Assembly (NCBI RefSeq): GCF_027921765.1
Contig: NZ_BSEJ01000001.1
Span: 553,478-617,477 of the forward strand
DNA length: 64,000 bases
Direction of reading: 5' to 3'
DNA from: Microbacterium barkeri
Lineage (GTDB): Bacteria > Actinomycetota > Actinomycetes > Actinomycetales > Microbacteriaceae
Under the pieces are notes generated by a model. The model searched no databases. It was not told the DNA's origin and saw nothing but the letters and a program-made list of their open reading frames with translations. Every line of letters starts with the position of its first letter. Position 1 is the stretch's first letter. Position numbers and translations under genes: made by a program. This document shows positions 8,521 through 17,363 of this stretch, one piece after another.

Positions 8521-9779
8521 CGGTTTCCTCTCCTCGGGCCCCTGGCCCGCGCGCGTCGAGCGACGATCGCATCGTGCACACGGCGGGCGCTGCCGCCGTC
8601 GCGGAACGCGTGCACGCGCTCGCTCAGTCTCGCAGACCGCGCGGTGCGATCTGCGAGCGCCGCGGGGTCGGAGGCGACCTCCGTCAGCTGCGCGACGAGG
8701 CCGGGCCAGCCGGTCGCGTAGTCCTCGCCGGCGACGTCCTCGTATCGGCCGTAGAAGCCCCGTCGCGCGCGGTACGCCTCCAGATCGGGGGCCAGGTACA
8801 GCACGGGCAGGGGCACGAGGCCCGCGTCGTACGCGAGCGACGAGTAGTCCGTCACGAGGACATCCAGTCCGGGGAGCGCCGCCGTGACGTCGCGCAGCCG
8901 ATCGGAGCCGAGGTCGCGCACCCGGTCCGTCGGGAAAGGCGGCACGTACGCGCCCGCCCCCAGGCGGTGCGAGCGGACGAGCAGCACGAGGTCGGCCGCG
9001 GCGAGCGCGTCGACGATCTCGCGCCATTCCTCGGCCGTGGGAACGGCCGGGTCGGGCTCGCCGTCGCGCCAGGTCGGGGCGTAGAGCACAAGACGCGCGC
9101 CGTCGGGAAGATCGCCGACCGCCGCACGCAGGAGCTGCCGCGCGCGAGCCCTGCGCTCATCCGCGGTGCCCCCGCTGAGCACGTCGACCCGGGGCTCCCC
9201 CGTCACCGCCACCCGGTCATCCGGCAGCGCGAACGCCGACTCCAGGCGCCCCCGCACGAGGTGCGACGCGGCAGGGAGCAGCCGGATCCGGCGCTGCGCT
9301 CCCCGGTACAGCCGGGCCAGCAGCCCGCGGACGAGCATCGAGTCGGGCAGCAGCGCCGAGCGGACCGTCTCGGGCGAGTCGAGGCCGATGCGCTTGAGCG
9401 GGATGCCGTGCCAGAGCTGCACGAGGAATCCGCCCGACACGGCATACGGGTTCACATCGCCCGTGCCGTAGGACACGACGAGCACGCCGCCGCGCGCGGT
9501 CGCCCAGAACCCGCGCCAGGAGAGCTTCGGGAGGGTCGGGATCCCCCGCGCGGCCGCCTCCTCCGCCTCGCGCGGGTCCGACGTCAGCCACACGGCCCGG
9601 TGACCCTCGGCGGCCGCCACCTCCCACAGCGCGAGCGGCCCGTCGCCGACGCCCGCGCCGCATCCGAAGACCCAGCGGTCGCCGCGCGGGATCGCGAGGG
9701 TCGCGATCCTCCCCAGCGCATACAGGGGCAGGCGCAGGAGCTTCGCCGCGTTGCCCGCACCGAACGAGAAGGACGCCAC
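8517..9779 (-). CDS. CDP-glycerol glycerophosphotransferase family protein
   Basis: A 420-residue paralogue of the downstream gene. Visible motifs: VWLTSDPREAEEA near residue 65, QLWHGIPLKRIG with the general-base His, VLYAPTWRDG, VRSHRLG, and VLVTDYSSLAYD. The N-terminal region carries a hydrophobic stretch (LLRLPLYALGRIATLAIP) that may attach it to the membrane. It is the first gene of a two-gene operon with the 476-residue paralogue; two full-motif enzymes may act as primase and polymerase, as in the TagB/TagF pair, but that is inference. GTG 9779 is chosen from the -10 box 6 nt upstream. Confidence 0.9.
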   Translation of the reverse strand: MASFSFGAGNAAKLLRLPLYALGRIATLAIPRGDRWVFGCGAGVGDGPLALWEVAAAEGHRAVWLTSDPREAEEAAARGIPTLPKLSWRGFWATARGGVLVVSYGTGDVNPYAVSGGFLVQLWHGIPLKRIGLDSPETVRSALLPDSMLVRGLLARLYRGAQRRIRLLPAASHLVRGRLESAFALPDDRVAVTGEPRVDVLSGGTADERRARARQLLRAAVGDLPDGARLVLYAPTWRDGEPDPAVPTAEEWREIVDALAAADLVLLVRSHRLGAGAYVPPFPTDRVRDLGSDRLRDVTAALPGLDVLVTDYSSLAYDAGLVPLPVLYLAPDLEAYRARRGFYGRYEDVAGEDYATGWPGLVAQLTEVASDPAALADRTARSARLSERVHAFRDGGSARRVHDAIVARRARARGPRRGNR

Positions 9780-9785
9780 CCCACG

Positions 9786-9791
9786 AGCGTA
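9786..9791 (-). promoter_or_regulatory. -10 box, leaderless promoter of glycerophosphotransferase operon
   Basis: TACGCT on the minus strand, 6-nt spacer to GTG 9779. Confidence 0.6.
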
Positions 9792-9842
9792 CTGGTGGGG
9801 CGGCGTCCTTCCGGTCAGCCCGCTCTCACGGGCGCCGGGTCG

Positions 9843-11336
9843 TCACTCGAGGGTGCCGAGCTCGACCGTCGCGGTGTGCTCCTCGCCGTCGCGCACGTAG
9901 ACCACCTCTGCCTCGCTGCCGCCGGCGGCCGCGCGGACCTGGGCGGTGAGGTCGACGGCGTCGTTGATCTTGGCGCCGTTGAACCGCGTGACGATGTCGC
10001 CCTCCTGCAGTCCGGCGGCCTCGGCGGCACCGCCCTCGACGACCTCGGCGATGTACGCGCCCGTGATGGTCGCGCCCTCGACCTGGCTCGAGGGCTGCAC
10101 GCTCGCGCCGAGGAGGCCGTGCGTCGCGGTGCCGTTCTCGATGATCTCGTTCGCCACCCGCTCGACGACGTTCGACGGGATCGCGAAGCCGACGCCGATC
10201 GATCCGGACTCCGACGAGCTCTGATCGGCCGTCGCGATCGCGACGTTCACGCCGATGAGCTTGCCCTCGCTGTCGACGAGCGCGCCGCCGGAGTTGCCCG
10301 GGTTGATCGCGGCGTCGGTCTGGATGACCGAGATCGCGATGGACTCGCTCGCCTGCGCCTGCTGGTCCTCCTGGCCGGGGATGTCGAAGAACCAGGGGCT
10401 CGACCCCTCTCCCTGCCCCTCGTCCTCGCCCTCGACGCTGTCGCCCTCGGGCGCCGCGGCCGACGCGATCTCGATGCTGCGGTTGAGCGCGCTCACGATG
10501 CCGGTGGTCACCGTGTTGGCGAGTCCGAGGGGCGCGCCGACGGCGACCGTCGTGGCGCCCACGTTGAGCTTCGACGAGTCGGCGAACTCGATCGGCGTGA
10601 GACCGGACGCGCCCTCGAGCTTGATCACCGCGAGGTCGTACGTCGGGTCGGTGCCGACGATCGTGGCGTCGTAGATGCGGCCGTCGCTCGCCGTGACCCG
10701 GACGGTCGCGTCAGCCGCCGTGCCGCCGAGGGTCACGACGTGCGTGTTCGTGACGACGTAGCCGTCCTCGCTGATGACGACGCCCGATCCGCTGCCCGAC
10801 GACTGCCCGCCGGCCACCTCGATCGTGACGACGCTCGGCAGCACCTCGGTCGCGACCGCCGTGGCCTCGTTGACCGACCCGGGGTTGTTCACCGTGATGT
10901 TCGACGGCGCGCTGCCCGACTCCGCGACCGATCCGCCGCCGGCCGTCAGGGAGTTCGAGACCCAGCCGCCGCCGAAGCCCGCGCCGCCGCCGACGAGAGC
11001 GGCCACGAGGATGGCCGCGGCCACGCGGCCGCCGCCCTTCGACTTCCGCTCCTCCTCACGCGGCTGCGGCGCCCACACGGCCTGCGGCGCGCCGTCATGC
11101 GGAAGCGGCTGCGTGGGCTGCGTCGCGCCGAACGCCGCGCCCTGCCCCTCGCCCTGCGCCTCGTACGCGCTCTGCGCGCGGTAGGGAGCCCCCGGGTGAC
11201 CGGGAGCGGCGTGCGGCGGAGCGGCGTGCGGCGGCGTCGGCTGCGCGGGAGCCTCCTGCGGCCGCCCGTAGCCCGTCGGCGGCGCCGGCCGCGGCGGGAT
11301 GTTCAGAGGGGTGTCTTCGGAACGCTGCTCGTCCAT
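9843..11336 (-). CDS. HtrA/DegP-type membrane serine protease with PDZ domain
   Basis: A 497-residue trypsin-like quality-control protease. Order: a Pro/Ala-rich cytoplasmic region (1-100), one membrane segment (about 104-124), a protease domain outside the membrane with His199 (TNTHVV), Asp234 (TYDLAVI) and Ser349 (GNSGGAL), then a PDZ domain (about 405-490). An acidic Ser/Gly/Glu-rich insertion of roughly 40 residues sits between VSALNRSI and IQTDAAINPG, longer than in typical relatives. ATG 11336 is chosen over GTG 11354 because AAGGAG lies 5 nt before it. It probably degrades misfolded extracytoplasmic proteins; no sigE or rseA partner is adjacent. Confidence 0.93.
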   Translation of the reverse strand: MDEQRSEDTPLNIPPRPAPPTGYGRPQEAPAQPTPPHAAPPHAAPGHPGAPYRAQSAYEAQGEGQGAAFGATQPTQPLPHDGAPQAVWAPQPREEERKSKGGGRVAAAILVAALVGGGAGFGGGWVSNSLTAGGGSVAESGSAPSNITVNNPGSVNEATAVATEVLPSVVTIEVAGGQSSGSGSGVVISEDGYVVTNTHVVTLGGTAADATVRVTASDGRIYDATIVGTDPTYDLAVIKLEGASGLTPIEFADSSKLNVGATTVAVGAPLGLANTVTTGIVSALNRSIEIASAAAPEGDSVEGEDEGQGEGSSPWFFDIPGQEDQQAQASESIAISVIQTDAAINPGNSGGALVDSEGKLIGVNVAIATADQSSSESGSIGVGFAIPSNVVERVANEIIENGTATHGLLGASVQPSSQVEGATITGAYIAEVVEGGAAEAAGLQEGDIVTRFNGAKINDAVDLTAQVRAAAGGSEAEVVYVRDGEEHTATVELGTLE

Positions 11337-11431
11337 GGGTGCTCCTTCTTCCACGTCCTCTTCAGGGTGATCCCGCAGTCTGTGTGCTTCCTATGATGCG
11401 CGTATGCCGCGGGCGTGACTTCGCGCGCGGG

Positions 11432-11437
11432 TAGCCT
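11432..11437 (+). promoter_or_regulatory. -10 box, leaderless promoter of aminotransferase gene
   Basis: TAGCCT, 6-nt spacer to ATG 11444. Confidence 0.62.
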
Positions 11438-11443
11438 GAGCGG

Positions 11444-12646
11444 ATGCGACACGTCAGCGGCGCCTGGAGGCGCACCGCCGCAGGAGCCGGGCTGATCGGA
11501 GCCGACGGCTCGCCCGCCCCCACGATCTTCGCCGAGATGTCGGCCCTCGCGACCGCCACGGGCGCCCTCAACCTCGGGCAGGGCTTCCCCGACGAGGATG
11601 GCCCCGCCGAGGTGCTCGATGCGGCGCGGGCGGCCATCGCCGGGGGCCGCAACCAGTACCCGCCGGGGCGCGGCGTGCCCGAGCTGCTCGAGGCGATCGC
11701 CGAGCACCAGCGCCGCTTCTACGGGCTGGAGCTCGATCCCGCGCGGGAGGTGCTCGTGACGGCCGGCGCGACCGAGGCGCTCGCCGCGACGCTGCTGGCG
11801 CTCGTGGACGGGCCCGACGACGAGGTCGTCGTCTTCGAGCCGCACTACGACTCCTACGCCGCGTGCGTCGCGCTGTCCGGAGCCCGCCTGCGCACCGTGC
11901 CGCTGCGCTGGCCCGACTTCCAGCCGGACCTCGACGAGCTCGAGGCGGCCGTCACCGACCGCACCCGGATCATCCTCGTGAACGATCCGCACAACCCCAC
12001 GGGGGCGGTGTTCTCGCGGGAGGCACTCGGGCGGATCGTGGCGCTGGCCGACCGCCATGACGCCGTCATCGTCACCGACGAGGTGTACGAGCATCTCGTG
12101 CACCGCGGTCCGCATGTGCCGATCGCGACGCTGCCCGGCGCCGCAGCGCGCACGCTCACCATCTCGTCGGCGGGCAAGACCTTCCGCACGACCGGGTGGA
12201 AGATCGGCTGGGTCTCGGGGCCGGCCGAGCTCGTGGACGCGGTTCTCGCCGTCAAGCAGTTCCTCACCTACGTCAACGGCTCGCCGTTCCAGCCCGCCAT
12301 CGCGGTCGGCCTTCGCCTGCCCGATGCGTTCTTCCGCGGGGTGTCCGCCGACATGCGACGCAAGAGCGAGATCCTCGGCGAAGGGCTGCGCGCGGCGGGC
12401 TTCGACGTCTCGACCCCGGCCGGCTCGTACTTCACCGTCGCGGATGCCGCGGCTCTGGGCGTGAGCGACGCGGCGGAGTTCTGCCGCGCGCTCCCCGAGC
12501 GCGCGGGCGTCGTCGCGATCCCCCTCACCGCGTTCGCGACGCGGGAGCGGCGCGACGAGTACCGCACGCTCGTGCGCTTCGCCGCCTGCAAGCGGGACGA
12601 GGTCCTCCAGGACGCGGCGACCCGCCTGAGCGCGCTGCGGAGCTGA
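11444..12646 (+). CDS. PLP-dependent aminotransferase, class I/II (kynurenine/methionine-type)
   Basis: A 400-residue fold-type I aminotransferase. LNLGQGFPDEDGP is typical of kynurenine/glutamine aminotransferase relatives, NDPHNPTG and VTDEVYEHLV bind the cofactor, and Lys245 in SSAGKTFRTTGWKIGW forms the Schiff base. Arg near the C-terminus (LVRFAACK) binds the substrate carboxylate. The neighbouring convergent gene encodes an omega-amidase-like nitrilase; in other organisms such pairs run glutamine or methionine transamination followed by removal of the alpha-keto amide. That pairing is inference. A role as DapC-like enzyme is possible, but a better dapC lies at 49259. Confidence 0.88.
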   Translation: MRHVSGAWRRTAAGAGLIGADGSPAPTIFAEMSALATATGALNLGQGFPDEDGPAEVLDAARAAIAGGRNQYPPGRGVPELLEAIAEHQRRFYGLELDPAREVLVTAGATEALAATLLALVDGPDDEVVVFEPHYDSYAACVALSGARLRTVPLRWPDFQPDLDELEAAVTDRTRIILVNDPHNPTGAVFSREALGRIVALADRHDAVIVTDEVYEHLVHRGPHVPIATLPGAAARTLTISSAGKTFRTTGWKIGWVSGPAELVDAVLAVKQFLTYVNGSPFQPAIAVGLRLPDAFFRGVSADMRRKSEILGEGLRAAGFDVSTPAGSYFTVADAAALGVSDAAEFCRALPERAGVVAIPLTAFATRERRDEYRTLVRFAACKRDEVLQDAATRLSALRS

Positions 12647-12649
12647 GGC

Positions 12650-13456
12650 TCAGCGCGGGGCCACGCGGTAGCGCCGGAGCGCGAGTGCCGGGTTGACCCG
12701 CCGCACGTTGTCGATCGCCGACCGCTCGGCGAATGCCACCGCGACGTCGGTCGTCGTGCCCACGCTCGCGACCGCCGTCCCCTGCGGGTCGACGATGAGC
12801 GAGCTGCCGACCGCGAGCGGAGGCGTGTGGTCGGCCGCGGCGACGTACATCGTGTTCTCGATCGCGCGCGCGGTGACGAGCGTCCGCCAGTGATGCTCCT
12901 TGAGCGGACCGCGCACCCACTGCGCGGGAACGAGCGCGACGTCGGCACCCGCATCCGCGAGGACGCGCGCCGACTCGGGGAAGCGCAGGTCGTAGCAGGT
13001 CATGAGGCCGCACACGAGGCCCTCGACCTCGAACGTCTCGGGCTCCGTCAGCGCCCCCGGCTCCACCCAGTCGGACTCGCGCTGACCGAACGCGTCGTAG
13101 AGGTGGGCCTTGCGGTACGTCGCGCGCACGCCATCCGCGTCGACCGCGACCACCGTGTTGCGCACGCGACGCGGGTCGTCGGCGCGCTCGAGGAGCCCCG
13201 CCACGATCACGAGGCCGTGGTCGGCGGCGACGCGGGCGAGGTGCTGCGCGAACGGGCCGTCGAGCGTCTCCGCGCGCTCGACGAGCGTCTCGTCGAAGGG
13301 GTGGATGAAGCTGCTCGCATACTCGGGGAAGAGCACCACTCTCGCCCCTCGCTCGGCGGCGCGCTCGGCGAGCGCCGCGATGTCCTCGCGGTTGGCGTGG
13401 GGCTCGGCGCCCGGCGAGAACTGGGCGACGGCGACTCCGACGGCGTGCTCCGACAT
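12650..13456 (-). CDS. Nitrilase superfamily amidohydrolase (omega-amidase/Nit-like)
   Basis: A 268-residue carbon-nitrogen hydrolase with the full triad: Glu45 in LFPEYASS, Lys116 in YRKAHLYDAF, and Cys154 in MTCYDLRFPE. FGQRESDWVEPG and the triad context resemble Nit1/Nit2 and omega-amidases, which hydrolyse deaminated glutathione or alpha-ketoglutaramate. It converges with the aminotransferase gene (stops 3 nt apart), which would fit such a pathway. ATG 13456 follows a TAGGCT box whose first three bases are the stop codon of the preceding gene. Confidence 0.88.
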   Translation of the reverse strand: MSEHAVGVAVAQFSPGAEPHANREDIAALAERAAERGARVVLFPEYASSFIHPFDETLVERAETLDGPFAQHLARVAADHGLVIVAGLLERADDPRRVRNTVVAVDADGVRATYRKAHLYDAFGQRESDWVEPGALTEPETFEVEGLVCGLMTCYDLRFPESARVLADAGADVALVPAQWVRGPLKEHHWRTLVTARAIENTMYVAAADHTPPLAVGSSLIVDPQGTAVASVGTTTDVAVAFAERSAIDNVRRVNPALALRRYRVAPR

Positions 13457-13462
13457 GCCGCC

Positions 13463-13468
13463 AGCCTA
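13463..13468 (-). promoter_or_regulatory. -10 box of nitrilase gene, overlapping upstream stop codon
   Basis: TAGGCT on the minus strand, 6-nt spacer to ATG 13456. Its TAG is also the stop codon of the DUF6328 gene. Confidence 0.58.
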
Positions 13469-14005
13469 TTGCGCCGGTCGCGGGGCGGCGTCGGCGGGTG
13501 CGCCGCTCTCCCCCGGTCGCGGAGGGCGCGTGCGCAGGAGGAGCGGCAGCGCGACCCAGAGGACCAGCATCACGCCGCCGAGGATCCCTCCCGCGAGCCA
13601 GGCGGCCTGATCGCTCACGACGACGTCGAAGATGAAGCCGACCACGCCGACGAGGAGGACGGAGACGACGACGAGCGCCGACAGGAGCGCGATGTGCCCG
13701 AAGCGCACGGTGAGCCCCTTCCTCCCCTCGCGGAAGAGCACGCGGTGGAGCGCGACGGGCGCCAGCGCGATCACGGCGCTCACGGCGGAGAGCACGACGA
13801 GCACGAGGTAGAACACCCGCTGGCCGGCGGTGAGGTCGGCGAAGGCCGGCTGGAACGCGAGGGCGAGGAGGAAGCCCGTGATGATCTGGGTGCCGGTCTG
13901 CAGGACCCGCAGCTCCTGGAGCACCTCGTTCCAGTTGCGGTCGAAGCGCTCCGCCGCGCTCTCCCCCGGACGCAGCCCCGCCGCCCGTGCCGTGTCAGCC
14001 GTCAT
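13466..14005 (-). CDS. DUF6328 family membrane protein
   Basis: A 179-residue membrane protein. After a charged N-terminus (ERFDRNWNEVLQELRVLQTG, the recognisable family stretch) there are four hydrophobic segments, roughly at residues 38-58, 66-90, 108-130 and 137-160, then a Pro-rich tail. No enzymatic motif is visible and I know no established function for the family. The start is uncertain: ATG 14005 is used because it gives the usual family N-terminus; ATG 14017 and 14014 are alternatives. Confidence 0.75.
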   Translation of the reverse strand: MTADTARAAGLRPGESAAERFDRNWNEVLQELRVLQTGTQIITGFLLALAFQPAFADLTAGQRVFYLVLVVLSAVSAVIALAPVALHRVLFREGRKGLTVRFGHIALLSALVVVSVLLVGVVGFIFDVVVSDQAAWLAGGILGGVMLVLWVALPLLLRTRPPRPGESGAPADAAPRPAQ

Positions 14006-14079
14006 GCCCTCCATCATTCGCGCCACGCCCGGGCCGCGCAAAGGGGGCCGCTCGATTCGCCCTCTCCGCGACGCCGTGT

Positions 14080-14085
14080 TAGGCT
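14080..14085 (+). promoter_or_regulatory. -10 box of tRNA-fMet gene
   Basis: TAGGCT, placed so that transcription would start at about 14092, four bases before the mature tRNA 5' end. Confidence 0.55.
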
Positions 14086-14095
14086 GTTCATGTGC

Positions 14096-14172
14096 CGCGG
14101 GGTGGAGCAGTTCGGTAGCTCGCTGGGCTCATAACCCAGAGGTCGTAGGTTCAAATCCTGCCCCCGCAACCA
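14096..14172 (+). tRNA. Initiator tRNA-fMet, anticodon CAU
   Basis: A 77-nt gene including an encoded CCA. The acceptor stem pairs CGCGGGG with CCCCGCA, leaving the C1-A72 mismatch that marks bacterial initiator tRNAs. The anticodon stem ends in three G-C pairs (GGG/CCC) around loop CTCATAA, the other initiator hallmark. The T arm contains GGTTCAAATCC. The D loop has the expected AGC and GGTAGCT. Confidence 0.97.
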
Positions 14173-14175
14173 AGT

Positions 14176-14217
14176 GAAGGCCCGGATCCGAGAGGATCCG
14201 GGCCTTCTGCCTTTTCT
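14176..14217 (+). terminator. Intrinsic terminator of tRNA-fMet
   Basis: A perfect 14-bp stem (14176-14189 with 14194-14207) closed by a GAGA tetraloop, followed by a short T-rich run (ctgcctttt). It begins 3 nt after the CCA end. Confidence 0.88.
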
Positions 14218-14364
14218 GCATGCGCTGCCTGCCCGGCGCTGGCCATCCCCTTCCTCGCGCGAGCGCAGGAGGATCCGCCCGCAGCAGGACGCCGATCCCC
14301 GCCGCCGTCCTGCAGCCATCCGATTCTCCTGCTGCGAGGCGGCGCACACGACCGGAGACGCGGA

Positions 14365-14396
14365 GCGGCCCCGCAGGATCGCTCCTGCGGGGCCGC
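14365..14396. terminator. Hairpin downstream of UPF0182 gene
   Basis: A perfect 14-bp GC-rich stem (14365-14378 with 14383-14396) and a 4-nt loop, 21 nt past the UPF0182 stop. There is no T tract on either strand, so it may be a weak or Rho-aided terminator or an RNA-stability element. The rest of the 14218-14417 gap shows nothing recognisable. Confidence 0.6.
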
Positions 14397-14417
14397 GTGC
14401 GTGCGCGCTGCGCCGGC

Positions 14418-17360
14418 TTACTCGGCCGGGGCTTCCTCGGCCGCACCCGTGTCATCGAGGAACGCGAGCAGGCGCTCGACGGCCTCGGTGAGGTCGGCGT
14501 CGGCCTCCGCGTACGCGACCATGTCGCCCTCCTCGAGCGCGGCCTTCTTGGCCTCGATCGCCGTCTGCGCATCGGCGAGAGCCTGCTCGTAGGTGTCGCT
14601 CGACGGGGGCGTCGGCTGCGTCGGCTCCTCCGGCTGCTCGGGCTCGGGCTCGGTCGGCTGCTCGGTCTCGGGGTCGACGGGCGTGACATCCTCATCGCCC
14701 GTGTCGGCACCCGAGTCGCCGCCGAACAGCTCGTCGAGCGCCTCGGCGAGGGTGTCCTCGAAGGCGAGCTGGTCGCCGAACGCGACGAGCACCTTGCGCA
14801 GGAGCGGGTACGACGTGCCGCCGGTCGACTGCACGTAGACGGGCTGCACGTAGAGCAGGCCGCCGCCGACGGGCAGTGTCAGCAGGTTGCCGAGGCTCAC
14901 ATCCGACGCGCCGATGGTGAGGATGTTCATCTCGTTCGCGATCTGCGAGTCCGAGTTGAACGAGTTCTGCACCTGACCCGGCCCCGGCACGGTCGTGTCG
15001 GCCGAGATCTCGAGCATCGTCAGCTTGCCGTAGTCCTCGCGCACGCTGCCGGCGTCGGCGCCCGCGTCCGAGTCGACCGCGAGGTAGCCCATGAGCACGT
15101 TGCGCGTACCGCCGTCGGGGATGAACGTCGTGAACATCGAGAACGTGGCCTCGTCCTGCCCCGGCATCCGCATCGACAGGTAGTACGGCGGCTGCAGCTG
15201 CTGGTCGCTGGTCGGGTCGTTCGGCGTCGTCCAGGCGTTGTCGCGCTGGTAGAACGCCCGGGCGTTGTCGACGTGGTACGTGCCCAGCATCGCGCGCTGG
15301 ACCTTGAAGAGGTCCGTCGGGTAGCGCACGTGGCTCATGAGCTCGCCCGACATCTCGTCGATCGGCTTGATCGTGTTCGGGTAGATCTTCTGCCAGGTCT
15401 CGAGGACCGGGTCCTCCTCGTCCCACGCGTACAGCGTGACGCTGCCGTCGTAGGCGTCGACCGTGGCCTTGACCGAGTTGCGGATGTAGTTGATCTCGTC
15501 GATCAGCAGGTTCGGCGTCGGGTTGGTCGAGTCGCTGATCGCCTGCGAGAGGCTGACCTGCGACGAGTAGGGGTAGGTCGCGCTCGTCGTGTAGCCGTCC
15601 ACGATCCACACGATCCGGCCGTCGACGACGCTCGGGTACGGGTCGTTGTCGAGGGTGAGGTACGGCGCGGCCTTCTGCACGCGCGTGAGCGGATCGCGGT
15701 CGTAGAGGATCTGCGACTCCTCGTTCACGTAGTCCGAGAAGAGGATCTGCTCGGACTGGAACTTGAGCGCGTACAGCACGCGGTTGAAGAAGCTGCCGAC
15801 GCTCGGGCCGCCGTCGCCGGAGAACGTCGTGTTCGTCTGCGACGCGCCCTCCTCGCCGGCGGGGTAGTCGAGCTCGACGGGGTCGGCGCCCTCGGGCGCG
15901 CCGACGATCGAGTACTCGGGGTTGTTCTCGCCGAAGTACACGCGCGGCTCGTACTCGAGGTCGCTCAGCGCACCGCTGGACGGGATGCCCCCCTCGATGA
16001 AGACCGGCTCGCCCTCGTTCGTGCGCTCGTTGCCCTTGGCGGCGACCATGCCGTAGCCGTGCGTGTAGACGAGGGTCGTGTTGTTCCAGGTGCGCGCGTC
16101 GGCGTCGAGCTCGTCCATGTCGAGCTCGCGCACCGCGACCACGGTGTCCTGCGTCTCGCCGTCGACCTCGTAGCGGTCGACATCGAGCGTGTCCTCGAAG
16201 CCGTAGTACGCGCGGTACTGCTGCAGCTGCTGGACGGTCGGGCCGATGATGCCCGGGTCCATGAGGCGGATGGACGCCGTCGTGTCGGCGTCGTCGCGCA
16301 GCTGACCGGCGGCCGCGTCGGTCTCGGCCGCGAACGGCACCTTCTCGATGCCGTCGAGGCCGTACGCGGCGCGGGTGGCGTCGACGTTGCGCTGGTAGTA
16401 GTCCATCTCGAGCGCCTGCTCGTTGGGGCGGACCTGGAAGGTCGTCACGGCCCACGGGTAGCCGACGCCGATCACGAGCGAGGTCACGATGAGCAGGGCG
16501 GTCGCGATGAGCGGGTAGCGCCAGCGGCCGATGACCGCGGTCACGAAGAAGAGGATGGCCACGAGCGCCGCGACGATCGAGAGGATCGTCTGCGCGGGGA
16601 TCACGGCGTTGACGCCCGCGTAGCCCGGGCCCGTGATACGGCTGCCCTGCTCGACCATCGTGAAGTAGCGGTCGAGCCAGAGGCTGGCCGCCTGCACGAG
16701 GAGGTAGACGGCGGCCGTGATCGCGAGCTGGATCCGCGCGGGCTTCGAGATGCGCAGCTCGCCCTGCCCGATCCGGACCGACCCGTAGAGGTAGGCCACG
16801 AGCGCGGTGACGAGGAGGCTGATGAGGACGGTCGCCGATGCGAACCCGACGACGCCCGCGTAGAACGGCATCGCGAACATGTAGAAGCCCGTGTCGAGCC
16901 CGAACAGCGGGTCGGCGTCACTCGTCGGCGTGCCGTTGGCCCACAGCCAGGCGGTCTCCCACTGCGACGAGGCCGCGAAGCCCGCGAAGAAGCCGAAGAA
17001 CACCGGGATGCCCCACATCGCGAGGCGGCGGAGCGGCTCGACGACCTCCTGGTACCGGTCGAGCTGCGAGCTCAGGCGCGCGTAGACGGGGCGCAGGCGG
17101 TAGGCGAGGAAGATCGCGAGCCAGACCGGCACCGCCATCCCCGCGAAGCCCACGACGAACATCACGACCCGAGCCGTCCACTGCGTCAGCAGCACCGACT
17201 CGAAGCCGAGCTGATCGAACCAAAGGAAGTCGGTGTAGAGCGATGCGAACACGAAGAAGGCGACGACGAGCGCCGCGATGACCGCGAGCGAGATCGTGAC
17301 GATTCTTCGGAACGGAGACGGGGTCGTGGCCGGAGTCGGCGCTGAGGTCGAGGTCACCAT
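14418..17360 (-). CDS. UPF0182 family large membrane protein
   Basis: A 980-residue protein of the UPF0182 (COG1615) family. Seven hydrophobic segments fill the first 330 residues; the rest is a large extracytoplasmic region with many aromatic and Asn residues, ending in an acidic, repetitive tail (PEQPEEP-type, then Glu/Asp/Ala-rich helices). The function of the family is not established. The gene is monocistronic here, flanked by hairpins. The start is either ATG 17360 or the next codon GTG 17357; the -10 box lies 3 nt before the ATG but exactly 6 nt before the GTG, which favours GTG. Confidence 0.93.
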   Translation of the reverse strand: MVTSTSAPTPATTPSPFRRIVTISLAVIAALVVAFFVFASLYTDFLWFDQLGFESVLLTQWTARVVMFVVGFAGMAVPVWLAIFLAYRLRPVYARLSSQLDRYQEVVEPLRRLAMWGIPVFFGFFAGFAASSQWETAWLWANGTPTSDADPLFGLDTGFYMFAMPFYAGVVGFASATVLISLLVTALVAYLYGSVRIGQGELRISKPARIQLAITAAVYLLVQAASLWLDRYFTMVEQGSRITGPGYAGVNAVIPAQTILSIVAALVAILFFVTAVIGRWRYPLIATALLIVTSLVIGVGYPWAVTTFQVRPNEQALEMDYYQRNVDATRAAYGLDGIEKVPFAAETDAAAGQLRDDADTTASIRLMDPGIIGPTVQQLQQYRAYYGFEDTLDVDRYEVDGETQDTVVAVRELDMDELDADARTWNNTTLVYTHGYGMVAAKGNERTNEGEPVFIEGGIPSSGALSDLEYEPRVYFGENNPEYSIVGAPEGADPVELDYPAGEEGASQTNTTFSGDGGPSVGSFFNRVLYALKFQSEQILFSDYVNEESQILYDRDPLTRVQKAAPYLTLDNDPYPSVVDGRIVWIVDGYTTSATYPYSSQVSLSQAISDSTNPTPNLLIDEINYIRNSVKATVDAYDGSVTLYAWDEEDPVLETWQKIYPNTIKPIDEMSGELMSHVRYPTDLFKVQRAMLGTYHVDNARAFYQRDNAWTTPNDPTSDQQLQPPYYLSMRMPGQDEATFSMFTTFIPDGGTRNVLMGYLAVDSDAGADAGSVREDYGKLTMLEISADTTVPGPGQVQNSFNSDSQIANEMNILTIGASDVSLGNLLTLPVGGGLLYVQPVYVQSTGGTSYPLLRKVLVAFGDQLAFEDTLAEALDELFGGDSGADTGDEDVTPVDPETEQPTEPEPEQPEEPTQPTPPSSDTYEQALADAQTAIEAKKAALEEGDMVAYAEADADLTEAVERLLAFLDDTGAAEEAPAE

Positions 17361-17363
17361 TCC

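Noticed and set aside
8358..11396. Open frame of 1012 codons on the plus strand
   Set aside because: It is antisense to the glycerophosphotransferase and HtrA genes; its translation is Arg-rich without any domain, as expected from high GC.
14096..14172. tRNA-fMet as an integration site
   Set aside because: No second copy of its 3' end and no integrase occur in the window.
14220..17345. Open frame of 1041 codons on the plus strand
   Set aside because: It is antisense to the UPF0182 gene and consists of low-complexity Arg/Val/Asp sequence.
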